A program made the position numbers and the translations under genes. Under the pieces are notes generated by a model. It worked only from the letters and a program-made list of their open reading frames with translations. It had not been told where the DNA came from and did not search any database. This document shows, in pieces, positions 23,833 through 33,198 of a DNA stretch of 33,838 nucleotides; position 1 is the stretch's first letter, and the number at the start of each line of letters is the position of its first letter. Location of the stretch: positions 1 to 33,838 of the forward strand of contig CAKVIN010000024.1 of NCBI GenBank assembly GCA_934754425.1, written 5' to 3'. This DNA comes from an uncultured Candidatus Melainabacteria bacterium. Its GTDB lineage: Bacteria > Cyanobacteriota > Vampirovibrionia > Gastranaerophilales > Gastranaerophilaceae.

Positions 23833-26115
23833 TTAATCAACTTTTCTTAATATTATAAAGCTATTTGGTGCTAAAGATAATTTTTGATTGTAATTATTTA
23901 TATCTTGTCTACCGGCATTTGAATATCCTGAACCACCATATTTTGCATTATCACTATTAAAAATTTCTGTCCACTGACTATTTTGAGGGAAACCAAAATA
24001 TTCATAATTTCTATCATGGAAACCTTGACCATAATTCTTTATGATTAATATTTCGTCATTGTCTTTTTTAAGTTGATGTATATGAACATTGTGGTTGTTA
24101 TCTTTGTATGTGCTAACAATTTCGCCAACTCTTAGAGCCGGTATTTCTTTTAATAAAGTTTTTAAATCAGATGTAAAATTTTCCATTTGTCTAGGAATAT
24201 TTTTAAACATACCGCTTGGAACAACTCTACCTAATACAGAATCAGGTCTGGCAACTGATTCCAACGTATCGTATCCTTTTTCAGCTACAATTCCATTTTT
24301 AAAATTATCAGATTTTTCTCTTTCATATTTTTCTCCGGAGAATTCTCTAAAGAATTTAAAATAAGATAAATCCGCAGATTCATCACCTTGGAAATACATC
24401 TTAGGCCCTGGAATTGTCAAAATAGTACCAAGTGCCAATTTTTGCTTTGCAATAGCAGTCTTAAACGCATCAACCAACTCTGATTTTGAAATAAATGTAT
24501 TCAAATTCATTTCTTGTTCTTTTGTCGTTAAATCAGCATCAGAAATATTTTTAAATTCTTCTGAAACAATCAATTCAGCCAATTTTTGTCCAGCATGAGC
24601 CGCTCTTTGTCCTTTTTCTGCATCAGAAGTACCATTTACTCTCATAAACAAGTTAAGATGTCTCACCAAAACTTTTGGAATCAATCTTGTTCCATCTTCA
24701 TTACCGATTTCATCATGGCTCATTATATACTTAACTCTATGTTGGGTATCTCTGATTCTTCCATCCAAATTATCCAATAAATTTGAACCTGAAACCAAAA
24801 TTGCATCTTTTATTGAATGCATAAATCTAAAATCCCATTCACTATCAAATCCGATATTACCCGGAGTTGAATGCCATCCTCTTTCTGATATGAATTGAAC
24901 TTGTGTATCAATAAAATCTAATTCATCCTTATGACTTATACTATCATTTTCATATCTTGTAACGGATTCTTTATTTTCACGTCCGTCTTCAGCAATAGTA
25001 AACACTTGTGGATTGTGTTCATTAACCTCTGTAACAATTTGTTTTAATAAATAATCAGAACCACAAAGTTTAGTCATGTCTAATCTTAAGCCATCAACTT
25101 TAAATTCATTAGCCCACCATAATGCCGCATTAGCCATCCAATCTCTCACGTATCTGTTATTTTGACCTTCGTAGTTAAATTCACCGCCAAATTTTCCGGA
25201 ACCTTTTTCATAAGGTCCGGTTTGAGTTAAATAATCACCATCCGGCCCCATATGATTGGGAACCATGTCCATTATCACATTTAAACCTTTTCCATGAGCA
25301 TAATCAATAAATTCTTTTAACTGTTTTGCTCCGCCAAGTTTTTCATTAACCGCAAATTTGTCAACACCATCATAACCCCATTGTTTAGAAAAAGTATTTT
25401 CTACAGGTAAAAGTTCAATCGCAGTAGCAACTCCTCTTTCTGCTATCACATCTACACGTTTTTTTGCAGCTTCGAAAGTTCCTTCTTGAGTCACTGTAGG
25501 AATATTAACTTCATCAATAATTAATCTGTCCAAACCTCTTAATGGCTCATTAGGTTTTCTAACGATTCTTCTAGGGTCTTTTCCTTCTAACCAATCAGTA
25601 TTTTTCCATTCATAATTATTTGTGTCATAAATAGAACTCCATCCGTTGATATCTTCTTGTTTTTTAGCATATGGGTCTTTAACGAGATTAACATTGTTAT
25701 TTTTATCTACAACCACATAACGATATTTATCATCCGGCTTTGCTTCAATATCATTCGCTACATAAACTCCATTTCCTTCATGTTGCATAGGATAAACTTT
25801 AGATTTATCATCTTTTGACTCAATATTATTTATAGTCAAAGCAGCGCCAGCAGTAGCTATAACTTGAACAACTCTTTCTTTAATTCCTCCCATGCCTTCA
25901 GCAATATTTTTAGCAACTTCTACAAAAACAGCTTTTGCATCAGGGAAAGAAAATAATTTAAAATTAGTCAATCCGCTTTCCTTCGCATAATTAGCTCCCC
26001 AGCTTATATGCTCTGACCAATCTCTCCTAAAAGTCGGATTGTTTTGATAATTTGTTTTGTTGTTTTTTTGTTGTCTGTTTGTTCTTAATTCCTGTCCTAT
26101 TGACTGAACTCTCAT
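23833..26115 (-). CDS. GH13 alpha-glucan enzyme with N-terminal CBM48-like domain
   Basis: 760 residues, no signal peptide. The N-terminal 35 residues are polar and end in NPTFRRDW. Residues 50-150 form an isoamylase-N/CBM48-like beta domain (KAVFVEV, GNGVYVANDI, KYRYVVVD). The GH13 barrel follows with all four regions intact: DMVPNHMG (N287, H288), GLRLDMTK (D346 nucleophile, R344), FTIAEDGR (E376) and MSHDEIGN (D468). The closest families by design are branching enzyme (GlgB) and maltooligosyltrehalose trehalohydrolase (TreZ); the region IV text SHDEIGNEDGTR fits neither exactly, so substrate is open. With the GT35 phosphorylase it suggests intracellular glycogen metabolism. SD GGAGAAGG supports the ATG. 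Confidence 0.85.
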   Translation of the reverse strand: MRVQSIGQELRTNRQQKNNKTNYQNNPTFRRDWSEHISWGANYAKESGLTNFKLFSFPDAKAVFVEVAKNIAEGMGGIKERVVQVIATAGAALTINNIESKDDKSKVYPMQHEGNGVYVANDIEAKPDDKYRYVVVDKNNNVNLVKDPYAKKQEDINGWSSIYDTNNYEWKNTDWLEGKDPRRIVRKPNEPLRGLDRLIIDEVNIPTVTQEGTFEAAKKRVDVIAERGVATAIELLPVENTFSKQWGYDGVDKFAVNEKLGGAKQLKEFIDYAHGKGLNVIMDMVPNHMGPDGDYLTQTGPYEKGSGKFGGEFNYEGQNNRYVRDWMANAALWWANEFKVDGLRLDMTKLCGSDYLLKQIVTEVNEHNPQVFTIAEDGRENKESVTRYENDSISHKDELDFIDTQVQFISERGWHSTPGNIGFDSEWDFRFMHSIKDAILVSGSNLLDNLDGRIRDTQHRVKYIMSHDEIGNEDGTRLIPKVLVRHLNLFMRVNGTSDAEKGQRAAHAGQKLAELIVSEEFKNISDADLTTKEQEMNLNTFISKSELVDAFKTAIAKQKLALGTILTIPGPKMYFQGDESADLSYFKFFREFSGEKYEREKSDNFKNGIVAEKGYDTLESVARPDSVLGRVVPSGMFKNIPRQMENFTSDLKTLLKEIPALRVGEIVSTYKDNNHNVHIHQLKKDNDEILIIKNYGQGFHDRNYEYFGFPQNSQWTEIFNSDNAKYGGSGYSNAGRQDINNYNQKLSLAPNSFIILRKVD

Positions 26116-26174
26116 AATACCTTCTCCTGTTTACACACACTATTATTAATAAAAACTCGTAAAAATATTTTTTG

Positions 26175-27071
26175 CTATTCTCCTTCTGATTTATATCCAA
26201 AATTTTTGAGAATATTATCTTTTTTACGCCAATCTTTTTCTACTTTTACTTCTAAACCTAGAAACACTTTTTTTTCTACAATTTTTTCCAATTCTAATCT
26301 TGCTTCTGTTCCGATTTTTTTCAACAAAGTTCCGCCTTTGCCAATTAAAATACCTTTTTGACTCTTTTGTTCGCAATAAATTGTTGCATAAATCCTATCG
26401 ATATCATCACTTTCTTGGTATTTATCAACCTTTATTGCAACCGAATGTGGAATTTCATCCTGAGTATTTAATAAAACTTTTTCTCTAATAACTTCCTCTG
26501 TAACAGAACGCATACTTTCTTCCGTTACAACATCTTCTGGATATAATAAATCTCCCTCTGGAAGTTTCTTTAAGATATTAGCTAATAGCGTATCTTTATT
26601 TCGTCCGGTTTTTGCAGAAATTCTTATTATCGGAATATTTTCTTCAAAAAGCATTTTATAAGACATAAGATTTTCTTCAACTTTTTGCTGATTTTTGATT
26701 TTATCAACCTTGTTCATAACTAGAATTACTGGAATTTTACATTCTTTAAGAATGTTTTCTACAATCCACTTATCACCTTTTCCGGCAGGTTCACTACCGT
26801 CTACAAGAAATAATACTAAATCAGCATCAGGTACGGCAACTTTTGCTTCATCCAAAAGAAATTCACCCAATTTATTTAATGGACGATGAACTCCGGGAGT
26901 ATCAATAAATATTATTTGACCATTTTCATCAGTCAAAATTCCTTTGATTCTCTTTCTTGTTGTCTGCGCCTTATCAGTTGTTATAACAATCTTCTGTCCC
27001 AAAATCTGATTCAAAAGAGTTGATTTACCAACATTAGGACGACCTAAAATTGTAACAAATCCACACTTCAT
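26175..27071 (-). CDS. era: GTPase Era
   Basis: 298 residues from the ATG at 27071, which gives the usual Era N-terminus; the frame extends 12 codons to a TTG at 27107. G1 GRPNVGKST (10-18), G2 TTRKR (37-41), G3 DTPG (57-60), G4 NKVD (120-123), G5 SAK (152-154). A C-terminal KH domain has GKGGTLLKKIG. Era binds the 3' end of 16S rRNA and assists 30S assembly. No SD is found; a -10 box ends six bases before the ATG, which points to a leaderless mRNA. It is convergent with nothing and divergent from the coiled-coil gene. Confidence 0.95.
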   Translation of the reverse strand: MKCGFVTILGRPNVGKSTLLNQILGQKIVITTDKAQTTRKRIKGILTDENGQIIFIDTPGVHRPLNKLGEFLLDEAKVAVPDADLVLFLVDGSEPAGKGDKWIVENILKECKIPVILVMNKVDKIKNQQKVEENLMSYKMLFEENIPIIRISAKTGRNKDTLLANILKKLPEGDLLYPEDVVTEESMRSVTEEVIREKVLLNTQDEIPHSVAIKVDKYQESDDIDRIYATIYCEQKSQKGILIGKGGTLLKKIGTEARLELEKIVEKKVFLGLEVKVEKDWRKKDNILKNFGYKSEGE

Positions 27072-27077
27072 ATGTCT

Positions 27078-27106
27078 ATTGTATATCAAACACATTTTTT
27101 TCAACA
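27078..27106 (-). promoter_or_regulatory. Promoter of era, probably leaderless
   Basis: On the minus strand TGTTGA (27106-27101), 17-base spacer, TACAAT (27083-27078). The start seven bases downstream is the A of the era ATG at 27071. Confidence 0.5.
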
Positions 27107-27206
27107 CATAAATTTCAACTTCATTTGTAACAAATTGTTAAAAAAAGTCAATTTTTATCATTTATTATTCTTTATTTATATAAAGGATATTTACAGGGAT
27201 ATAGAA

Positions 27207-29348
27207 ATGAGTTATTTTCAAAATTATAACAATTATGAATTCAATCAAGTGCCATTCCAAATGCCAAAGTGGGATACATCTTATTTGCAATTTAATAATT
27301 CCGGTTTTAATTTTGGTAATTTTAATAATTTTTCAAATCCTTTTAACTTTAGTTTAGGTACTGTAGCTTCTACTCAAAGCACTACAAATAGTACTACAAC
27401 TTCTATATCTAGTGGTGATAAAGAATATGATGAATGGTATGCCAAACAAATGGCATCAGGTAATTCAACAAATAGTTCTGATAGCATTTTTTTAGAAGAA
27501 CGTAACAAAGAAGTTAGTAAAATAAAAACTGTATTACAAGATACAGAAGATAAAATTGAAAAATTAAAGAAAAAGAAATCTGATTCAAACACTATTATTG
27601 AAACAAAACTTTTAGAAAGACCTGAATTAGATGAAAATGGTGCTATTAAAAAGCCAAAGAAAACAGAAAAAGGTTTCTGGGAAAAAAGCATAGAATGGGT
27701 TGGAAGCGCCGGAACATCCTTACTTAATCTAGGTAAAAGTATAGTCGGCTATGATAAAGACGGCAAATGGAGTCCTAAAAAAGCTCTAACAAATGCTGCA
27801 ATTACAGCAACTGCAATAGGAGCTACTTGTATTCCTGTTATAGGTCCTGCAATCGGTTATGGCATGTTAGCATATGGTTTGGGCAATGGCGTAGTCGGAG
27901 CTATGAAAGGAATCAAAAAACTTAATAACACTGATAACGAAAAAGAAAAAGAAGAAGCTAGACAAAATATTTGTTCTAATGTTGTAATTGCTGCATTATC
28001 AACATTTGGACTAAAAGGACTTGGCAAGACAGCAAGTACCGCTAATACTGTAGCTGCTCCAAAAACATCAATTTTGGCTAAACTAGGTAATGGAATAAAA
28101 AGTTTCACAACAGACCCTCTCAAAGCTACATCACAAGCTATAAAATCTGATATTAGCGCAGTAAGAGCAAACGGTTTCTTTAGTACTTTAGGCTCTAAAG
28201 CAACTGCAATGTTCACTAATAAATCATTCAAATATGATGATAAATATACAGAAATGAAAACTCGATTAAATAATCAGATTTCTGATTTAAATACAAAAAT
28301 AGCATCTGAAACAAATCCTGCTAAAAAAGTTCTTTTAGAAGAACATAGAGCTATGGCACAAAATAATTTAAACGAATTACAAAACTTACAAAATTTAAAA
28401 ACAAAAGTTGAATTTGATAAATTAAAAACAACAAATTCTTCTACAAAAAATCAAGAAAGTTTTTCTAACTACACTCAAAATGGTTCCGGCTATGAAATAA
28501 ATGGTCAAACCGTTAGCCAAGAAGGTTTCGCACAATTCAAGGCAGACATGAATGCTTGGCAAAAAAGTTATAACAAAGATTTACAAAAATTGATTAAAGC
28601 AAAAGAATATTCTATGAGAAAATTAGCAAAAGATCCGGATGCTCATAGAACAGAATTAGACCAATATACTCAATCAAGTATTAGAGCTAAATATAAAACT
28701 CGTCAAGCACTTAAAGACGGAATAAAAGATATTAATAATCAAATAACAGATATTACGGGAAAAATCTCTAGAGCAGAAGAAAAATTAAGCACTCAAACAA
28801 ACCCAAGAGCTATTGCTAATTTACAAAATCAAATAAATAATTTGAAAGCTACACAAGCAAATCTTGAAAATGAATTAGCTGTATGTAATTCAATAAAAAT
28901 AAGAAGCTATCGTAGTCCATTTACTTGGTTTCAAAAAAATGAATACATTTTAAGCATGGGTGAAGGCAATGCAACGTATGGAGTCCTTGGTAACACAATT
29001 AAAAATAGTGTAAAAAATCCGGCTGCAATGCCATTGTACGCATATTCTCAATGGGATAAAAGTTTCTCTGTGCCATCTTTCTCAGTAGATTTGAAAGAAT
29101 TTACTCCGGAAGAATTGGAAGAAACAATTAAGAACTTAGAAGCTGAAAAATCACAACTCGCACAAACGATTGATGTTTATAACAATATAAAAACATCACA
29201 AGAATGGGAAACTTTTAAAGCTCAACTAGAGGCAAAAAACAATGCAGCAGAAGAATCTCAAACTGCGAATAATGAACCAACTCAAAATACAGAAAATAAT
29301 ACAGAAGAAAATACTGAAAAAGCAGAAGTTGAAGACAAAAACTCTTAA
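27207..29348 (+). CDS. Large hypothetical coiled-coil protein with glycine-rich hydrophobic segment
   Basis: 713 residues from the ATG at 27207 (AGGGAT nine bases upstream); the frame is open to 27072 but the upstream part overlaps the era promoter and has no SD. Residues 1-68 are Asn/Phe/Ser/Thr-rich and disordered, 98-125 are coiled coil, 193-233 form a Gly/Ala-rich hydrophobic hairpin (ATAIGATCIPVIGPAIGYGM), 400-450 and 560-660 are coiled coil, and the last 40 residues are Glu/Asn-rich. No family is recognised. The hydrophobic hairpin between long coiled coils resembles membrane-inserting effectors, but this is only a resemblance. Confidence 0.75.
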   Translation: MSYFQNYNNYEFNQVPFQMPKWDTSYLQFNNSGFNFGNFNNFSNPFNFSLGTVASTQSTTNSTTTSISSGDKEYDEWYAKQMASGNSTNSSDSIFLEERNKEVSKIKTVLQDTEDKIEKLKKKKSDSNTIIETKLLERPELDENGAIKKPKKTEKGFWEKSIEWVGSAGTSLLNLGKSIVGYDKDGKWSPKKALTNAAITATAIGATCIPVIGPAIGYGMLAYGLGNGVVGAMKGIKKLNNTDNEKEKEEARQNICSNVVIAALSTFGLKGLGKTASTANTVAAPKTSILAKLGNGIKSFTTDPLKATSQAIKSDISAVRANGFFSTLGSKATAMFTNKSFKYDDKYTEMKTRLNNQISDLNTKIASETNPAKKVLLEEHRAMAQNNLNELQNLQNLKTKVEFDKLKTTNSSTKNQESFSNYTQNGSGYEINGQTVSQEGFAQFKADMNAWQKSYNKDLQKLIKAKEYSMRKLAKDPDAHRTELDQYTQSSIRAKYKTRQALKDGIKDINNQITDITGKISRAEEKLSTQTNPRAIANLQNQINNLKATQANLENELAVCNSIKIRSYRSPFTWFQKNEYILSMGEGNATYGVLGNTIKNSVKNPAAMPLYAYSQWDKSFSVPSFSVDLKEFTPEELEETIKNLEAEKSQLAQTIDVYNNIKTSQEWETFKAQLEAKNNAAEESQTANNEPTQNTENNTEENTEKAEVEDKNS

Positions 29349-29386
29349 TATAAGATAACCGTATTCAAATTATTATAGTTTTGTGC

Positions 29387-29444
29387 GTTAACATTTGTAA
29401 AAAAACATTCTAATTAAGTAGAAAATGTGAAAAAAAATGTTAAC
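29387..29444. repeat. Inverted repeat between the coiled-coil and GGDEF genes
   Basis: GTTAACATTT (29387-29396) and its exact complement AAATGTTAAC (29435-29444), 38 bases apart. Its role (operator or hairpin) is unknown. The rest of 29349-29542 is AT-rich leader. Confidence 0.45.
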
Positions 29445-29542
29445 ATGAATATCAAAGGGATAATGATTTGTAAAGAATTTGTAAATATTAGGCAATTTTT
29501 TTTATTTATCGGTTTTATCAAATTTATATTTAGGGTGATAGT

Positions 29543-31375
29543 GTGAAGAAAGAAAAGCAAATAACAGAAAAAATAAAAAACGTATCAGAGAAACTTCCTG
29601 TTTCTTCGCCGTTTTTACAAGAACAGCTAGTGTCAAAAGTTAATGCGCTAACTTTCAACATGAATACAAATTCTTTGAGTAATCCTCAAAATAAAAACTT
29701 TGAAAAAGGTTTAACATTAAATAATCGAACGATTATTAATGAATTAATCAAATTTTCACAAATTACCAGCACAAATGAACTTTTCACAAAAATAAACTTA
29801 ATGATTTCGCAAAGTATTGATTCAAATTTTATGGCTGTCGGGTATTTCAAAGAACAATCAACTTGTATAAATCTTAAGTTAAAAGATAAGCTTGGAAATT
29901 TTTATTCAACTAAAATATTTTTAAAAGAAGATACAAATCCAATTATTCAAGCATTTAAAAATAAAACTCCTATCTTTCAAGAAGATGCAAGTTTTCTTAA
30001 GCTTGCTTATTTTAAAAATGATGCCGTTATTATTATGCCACTTATTGCCGCTGGAAAAAGCATTGGCGTTCTTATTATAGAAGATAAATACGCTCGACAA
30101 AATATTGCAATGTACAATCTTATCGCAAATTTTGCAGCCTTGATGACTTATAACTTTGAATTACAAGAAAAATGTGAAGGCGTAATTAATACCGACAACC
30201 TAACATTATTATACAATCATAGAGGGTTTCATGAAATTCTTTCTAAAGAAATTCAACGAGCACAAATAAATAAACAGAAATTATCCATAGTTATGATGGA
30301 TGTTTGTAATATTTCTAAAATTAATAGAGAACTTGGACATGCAAAAGGTGATGAGGTTATAAAATTAGTTGCAGAAAAAGTTCGTCAAAATATTCGTGAA
30401 GGTGATATTGCAGCAAGATATGGCGGTGATGAAATTGCAGTGATATTACCGAATACTTCCGTTGAACAAGCAAAATATGTAGCAGAATTTATAACATATT
30501 CTTTATCTTGTTGTTTTATAGATGAGATTGGTCCGGTCAAAGTTTCCGTAGGAATTTCGACTTATCCGGATTGTTCTGAACACAAAGAAAAACTACTTGT
30601 TTTAGCCGAACAAGCAATGTATATTTCTCAAGCAAAAGGTTATAAAGATGGTATGTCTGCTATAATAAGCTCTTCTGACTTTAATTTCTGGGATGATGTT
30701 GCTTTAAAATCTTTTGCAGAAGTTATTGAAAAACGCTATGCACAACAAGGAATTAATTTTGAAGAAGAATTAATTTCAAAATTTAATATGGATCATGCTC
30801 AATCCGGTGCAAGAATTTCTGAAATTGCGACCTCTTTAGCGGGTGCCATTGATGCAAAAGACCCTTATACAAAAGGTCATTCTACATCAGTTTCAAAATT
30901 TTCTGAAGCTTTAGCTAGAGCTATTAATCTCCCTGAAGAAGAAGTTGAACGTATTAAATTAGGTGCACTTCTTCATGATGTAGGAAAGATTGGCATTCCG
31001 GAAACAGTATTAAAAAAAGAAGGTCCTTTATCAGATGAAGAATGGGCGATAATGAAACAACATCCAGTTATAGGTGCTGAAAAAGTTCTTATGCCAAACC
31101 CATCATTAAGAGATTTGATTCCAATTGTAAAATATCATCATGAAAGAATCGATGGTAAAGGGTATCCGGAAGGATTAACAAATGGAGATATTCCTTTAGC
31201 GGCAAAAATCGTAGCTGTTGCAGATACCTATCACGCATTAATCAGTGATAGACCGTACAGACGTGGAATGAATATAGAAAAAGCGTTGTCAATTCTAAAA
31301 GAAGGTGCCGGAACGCAATGGGATGAAGACTTAATTAGAACATTTATCCAAATCGCTCCATCTCTCGGAGTTTAA
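29543..31375 (+). CDS. Cyclic-di-GMP signalling protein with GAF-like, GGDEF and HD-GYP domains
   Basis: 610 residues, start GTG with SD AGGGTGAT. Residues 60-205 resemble a GAF sensor (IIMPLIAAGKSIGVLIIED). The GGDEF domain is at 215-375 with active site YGGDEI (293-298) and an inhibitory I-site R285-x-x-D288 five residues before it. The HD-GYP phosphodiesterase is at 425-605 with HDVGKIGIPE (478-487) and HHERIDGKGYPEGL (532-545). Both enzyme halves look intact, so it could make and break c-di-GMP under control of the GAF region. No membrane helix, so the protein is cytoplasmic. Type IV pili, encoded elsewhere in this window, are common c-di-GMP targets. Confidence 0.92.
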   Translation: MKKEKQITEKIKNVSEKLPVSSPFLQEQLVSKVNALTFNMNTNSLSNPQNKNFEKGLTLNNRTIINELIKFSQITSTNELFTKINLMISQSIDSNFMAVGYFKEQSTCINLKLKDKLGNFYSTKIFLKEDTNPIIQAFKNKTPIFQEDASFLKLAYFKNDAVIIMPLIAAGKSIGVLIIEDKYARQNIAMYNLIANFAALMTYNFELQEKCEGVINTDNLTLLYNHRGFHEILSKEIQRAQINKQKLSIVMMDVCNISKINRELGHAKGDEVIKLVAEKVRQNIREGDIAARYGGDEIAVILPNTSVEQAKYVAEFITYSLSCCFIDEIGPVKVSVGISTYPDCSEHKEKLLVLAEQAMYISQAKGYKDGMSAIISSSDFNFWDDVALKSFAEVIEKRYAQQGINFEEELISKFNMDHAQSGARISEIATSLAGAIDAKDPYTKGHSTSVSKFSEALARAINLPEEEVERIKLGALLHDVGKIGIPETVLKKEGPLSDEEWAIMKQHPVIGAEKVLMPNPSLRDLIPIVKYHHERIDGKGYPEGLTNGDIPLAAKIVAVADTYHALISDRPYRRGMNIEKALSILKEGAGTQWDEDLIRTFIQIAPSLGV

Positions 31376-31482
31376 TCAAAAAATTATAACATTTTAAAGA
31401 AATATGATTAATTTAATAAATTTGATATTTCACTTATTCAACATTACGAAAAACACCTGTAAGTCAGGCATTGCCTAAACTA

Positions 31483-31814
31483 CTATAATACGTAGGGTGG
31501 GTAAAGCATCGGCAAGTAAGGAACATATAATTAAACCCCATAATTACGTACCCACCGAATAAAACAGTAACCTGTAATTTCAACCATTTATTCTTACTTA
31601 TATCTAATCGCTTCACTCTCTGTCTTACGAGCGCTTTTCACTCTACTTTCAAATGTGTAGTGTGACCTACAAGCTAGTAAGTGTAAAGCAATCCAGTCTT
31701 TTTGCTTGTAGGCTCAAATTATAAACAATAGATTGCCACATCACTGACGTTCCTCGCAATGACGGAGCACTACAATAGACATAAATTGTAGGTCAGGCAT
31801 TGCCTGACAATAAC
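31483..31814 (+). repeat. 332-base direct repeat, copy 1
   Basis: Starts CTATAATACGTAGGGTGG and ends CCTGACAATAAC; matches 33381-33712 in order and length. Inside: GGTGGGTA...TACCCACC (31496-31556), GATTGCCAC...TCACTGACGTTCCTCGCAATGACGG (REP-like), and the palindrome TCAGGCATTGCCTGA near the end. No gene is seen in it. A partial extra copy of the palindrome is at 31463. Confidence 0.88.
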
Positions 31815-31910
31815 ATATAATAAAAATTTGTTTTGCAATATTTTAAACAAAAAAGTCAGGTAGTATGAGAAAAGCGGAAGTGATTCCCACACTACATATT
31901 TATTTTTTTT

Positions 31911-31950
31911 CAAAAGGCTGGATTTTTCGGGCTTAATCAGCCCTCAAAAT
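31911..31950 (+). repeat. Left half of a hairpin element
   Basis: Forty bases identical to 33199-33238 (begins CAAAAGGCTGGATTTTTCGG). The right half present at 33268-33302 is missing here, so this is a truncated copy. Between 31376 and 32083 nothing but such repeats is seen. Confidence 0.75.
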
Positions 31951-32083
31951 AATGCAAGGCTTGTTAACTTGGTATTAATATATTTTAAAACCAACCATTC
32001 CCCCCTTCAACTATTCTACTAAATTAATACTTCTTCTAAACTCCTAAACTACTCCACTTCTCTATTTTTTAATACATTTGCTT

Positions 32084-32113
32084 TTGTTAAGAAATTAGAA
32101 AAATTGTTACAAT
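32084..32113 (+). promoter_or_regulatory. Promoter of the gene at 32282
   Basis: TTGTTA (32084-32089), 18-base spacer, TACAAT (32108-32113), matching the promoter at 4943-4914 in sequence and spacing. Confidence 0.55.
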
Positions 32114-32115
32114 TG

Positions 32116-32209
<94 letters not shown>

Positions 32210-32281
32210 TATGAGGTACGTAAGATAAAATTCATTTTACAAGTAATATAAAACAACTCTCAAGTTAGAAAGGACTTCCTC

Positions 32282-32710
32282 ATGAGTAACAACAGTATTT
32301 CACACAAAATTGATGCTTATGCACAAGTTAATTTGAAAGCATTGAAGCAAGAAGAAGCAAAAACTGGCAGAAAGATGACCAAATTTGATATCGCTCAGCA
32401 CATGCTTCAACACGGCAAACTTAACAAAAACGAGTATGCAAATTGGATGAACACTACAGAAGGTTTTAACGCTCAAGCAATGACTCAGCAACAAAAGACA
32501 GCTTTAAAGCAAGGTAATGTTTGGGGTTTTGCCGGTTACGGTGGTGGTGAAGAATCTTATTTGGATAGTATGACAAGCTTTTCTCAAAAAAATCCTGTAG
32601 AAAAACAAAATACTGTATCTCACCGACAAATGAAATTGAATGAAACAGTTGCAGAACGCAAGAAAAAGCAGCAGAAATTAATAATCATATTAAAAATGAA
32701 AGAGTTCTAA
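32282..32710 (+). CDS. Hypothetical protein, 5' part of a frameshifted gene
   Basis: 142 residues with SD AGAAAGGA before the ATG. Residues 1-115 look native (polar start MSNNSISHKIDAYAQ, then FDIAQHMLQHGKLNKNEYANWM and a Gly-rich GFAGYGGGEE). After about residue 127 the frame gives a short nonsense tail ending at 32710, while the -1 frame is open from 32644 to 33084 and reads as continuous coiled coil. The shift would fall in CGC AAG AAA AAG CAG near 32655-32670. No family recognised. Confidence 0.6.
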   Translation: MSNNSISHKIDAYAQVNLKALKQEEAKTGRKMTKFDIAQHMLQHGKLNKNEYANWMNTTEGFNAQAMTQQQKTALKQGNVWGFAGYGGGEESYLDSMTSFSQKNPVEKQNTVSHRQMKLNETVAERKKKQQKLIIILKMKEF

Positions 32711-33084
32711 ATCAAAAAAAGACAGAAGCTGAGCAAAAAACAGATATTAAAAAACAAACAGAATATAATCAAGAGTTAAAAAGATATAAAGAAATACTAG
32801 GAAATTCAGTAACAATGAGAAGAATAGAAGGGTTATTTCGAGAACTTGATAATAATAATTCATTACCACAAGAAAAGAAAAAAGCTATGCGTACATGGAT
32901 ATATAACATAGCTGACAAATATGTAAATTTTTACAAAAATCATAAAGTATATATTGATGTTACAGGTAAGGAATACGTAGCAAAAGATAATGACCGTCGT
33001 GACAATGCTATGGTAAACGACCAACTTAATGAATTAGATGAAGCCTTTGATAATCTTAAAAAATTAATAAATACTGCATATTGA
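32644..33084 (+). CDS. 3' part of the frameshifted gene
   Basis: Open in the -1 frame from 32644; an internal ATG at 32815 (residues MRRIEGLFRELDNNN) could start an 89-residue product but has no SD. The upstream part reads EKAAEINNHIKNERVLNQ and continues as Lys/Glu/Gln coiled coil into the ORF. Joined to the 5' part it would make a protein of about 267 residues. Either a broken gene, an assembly error in an A-run, or a programmed frameshift. Confidence 0.55.
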   Translation, partial: NSCRTQEKAAEINNHIKNERVLNQKKTEAEQKTDIKKQTEYNQELKRYKEILGNSVTMRRIEGLFRELDNNNSLPQEKKKAMRTWIYNIADKYVNFYKNHKVYIDVTGKEYVAKDNDRRDNAMVNDQLNELDEAFDNLKKLINTAY

Positions 33085-33101
33085 GCCAGTCTGTAGCATG
33101 T

Positions 33102-33136
33102 AGTTCTTGTTCAATGAAAAACATTGAACAAGAACT
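33102..33136. terminator. Terminator after the frameshifted gene
   Basis: Perfect 15-bp stem: AGTTCTTGTTCAATG (33102-33116) with its complement at 33122-33136, loop AAAAA, followed by TATATTTTAATTTT. It directly follows the stop at 33084, supporting transcription through the whole 32282-33084 region. Confidence 0.8.
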
Positions 33137-33198
33137 TATATTTTAATTTTAAGTGATAATTCACTGGTGTAATTTTTATTAAATAAAAAATAGTTATC

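Noticed and set aside
27072..27206. Upstream extension of the coiled-coil gene
   Set aside because: No SD at the upstream start; the extension overlaps the divergent era promoter, and its residues look like translated AT-rich intergenic DNA.
31376..32083. Search for a transposase or integrase among the repeats
   Set aside because: No frame of useful length is present; the stretch holds only repeats and AT-rich sequence.
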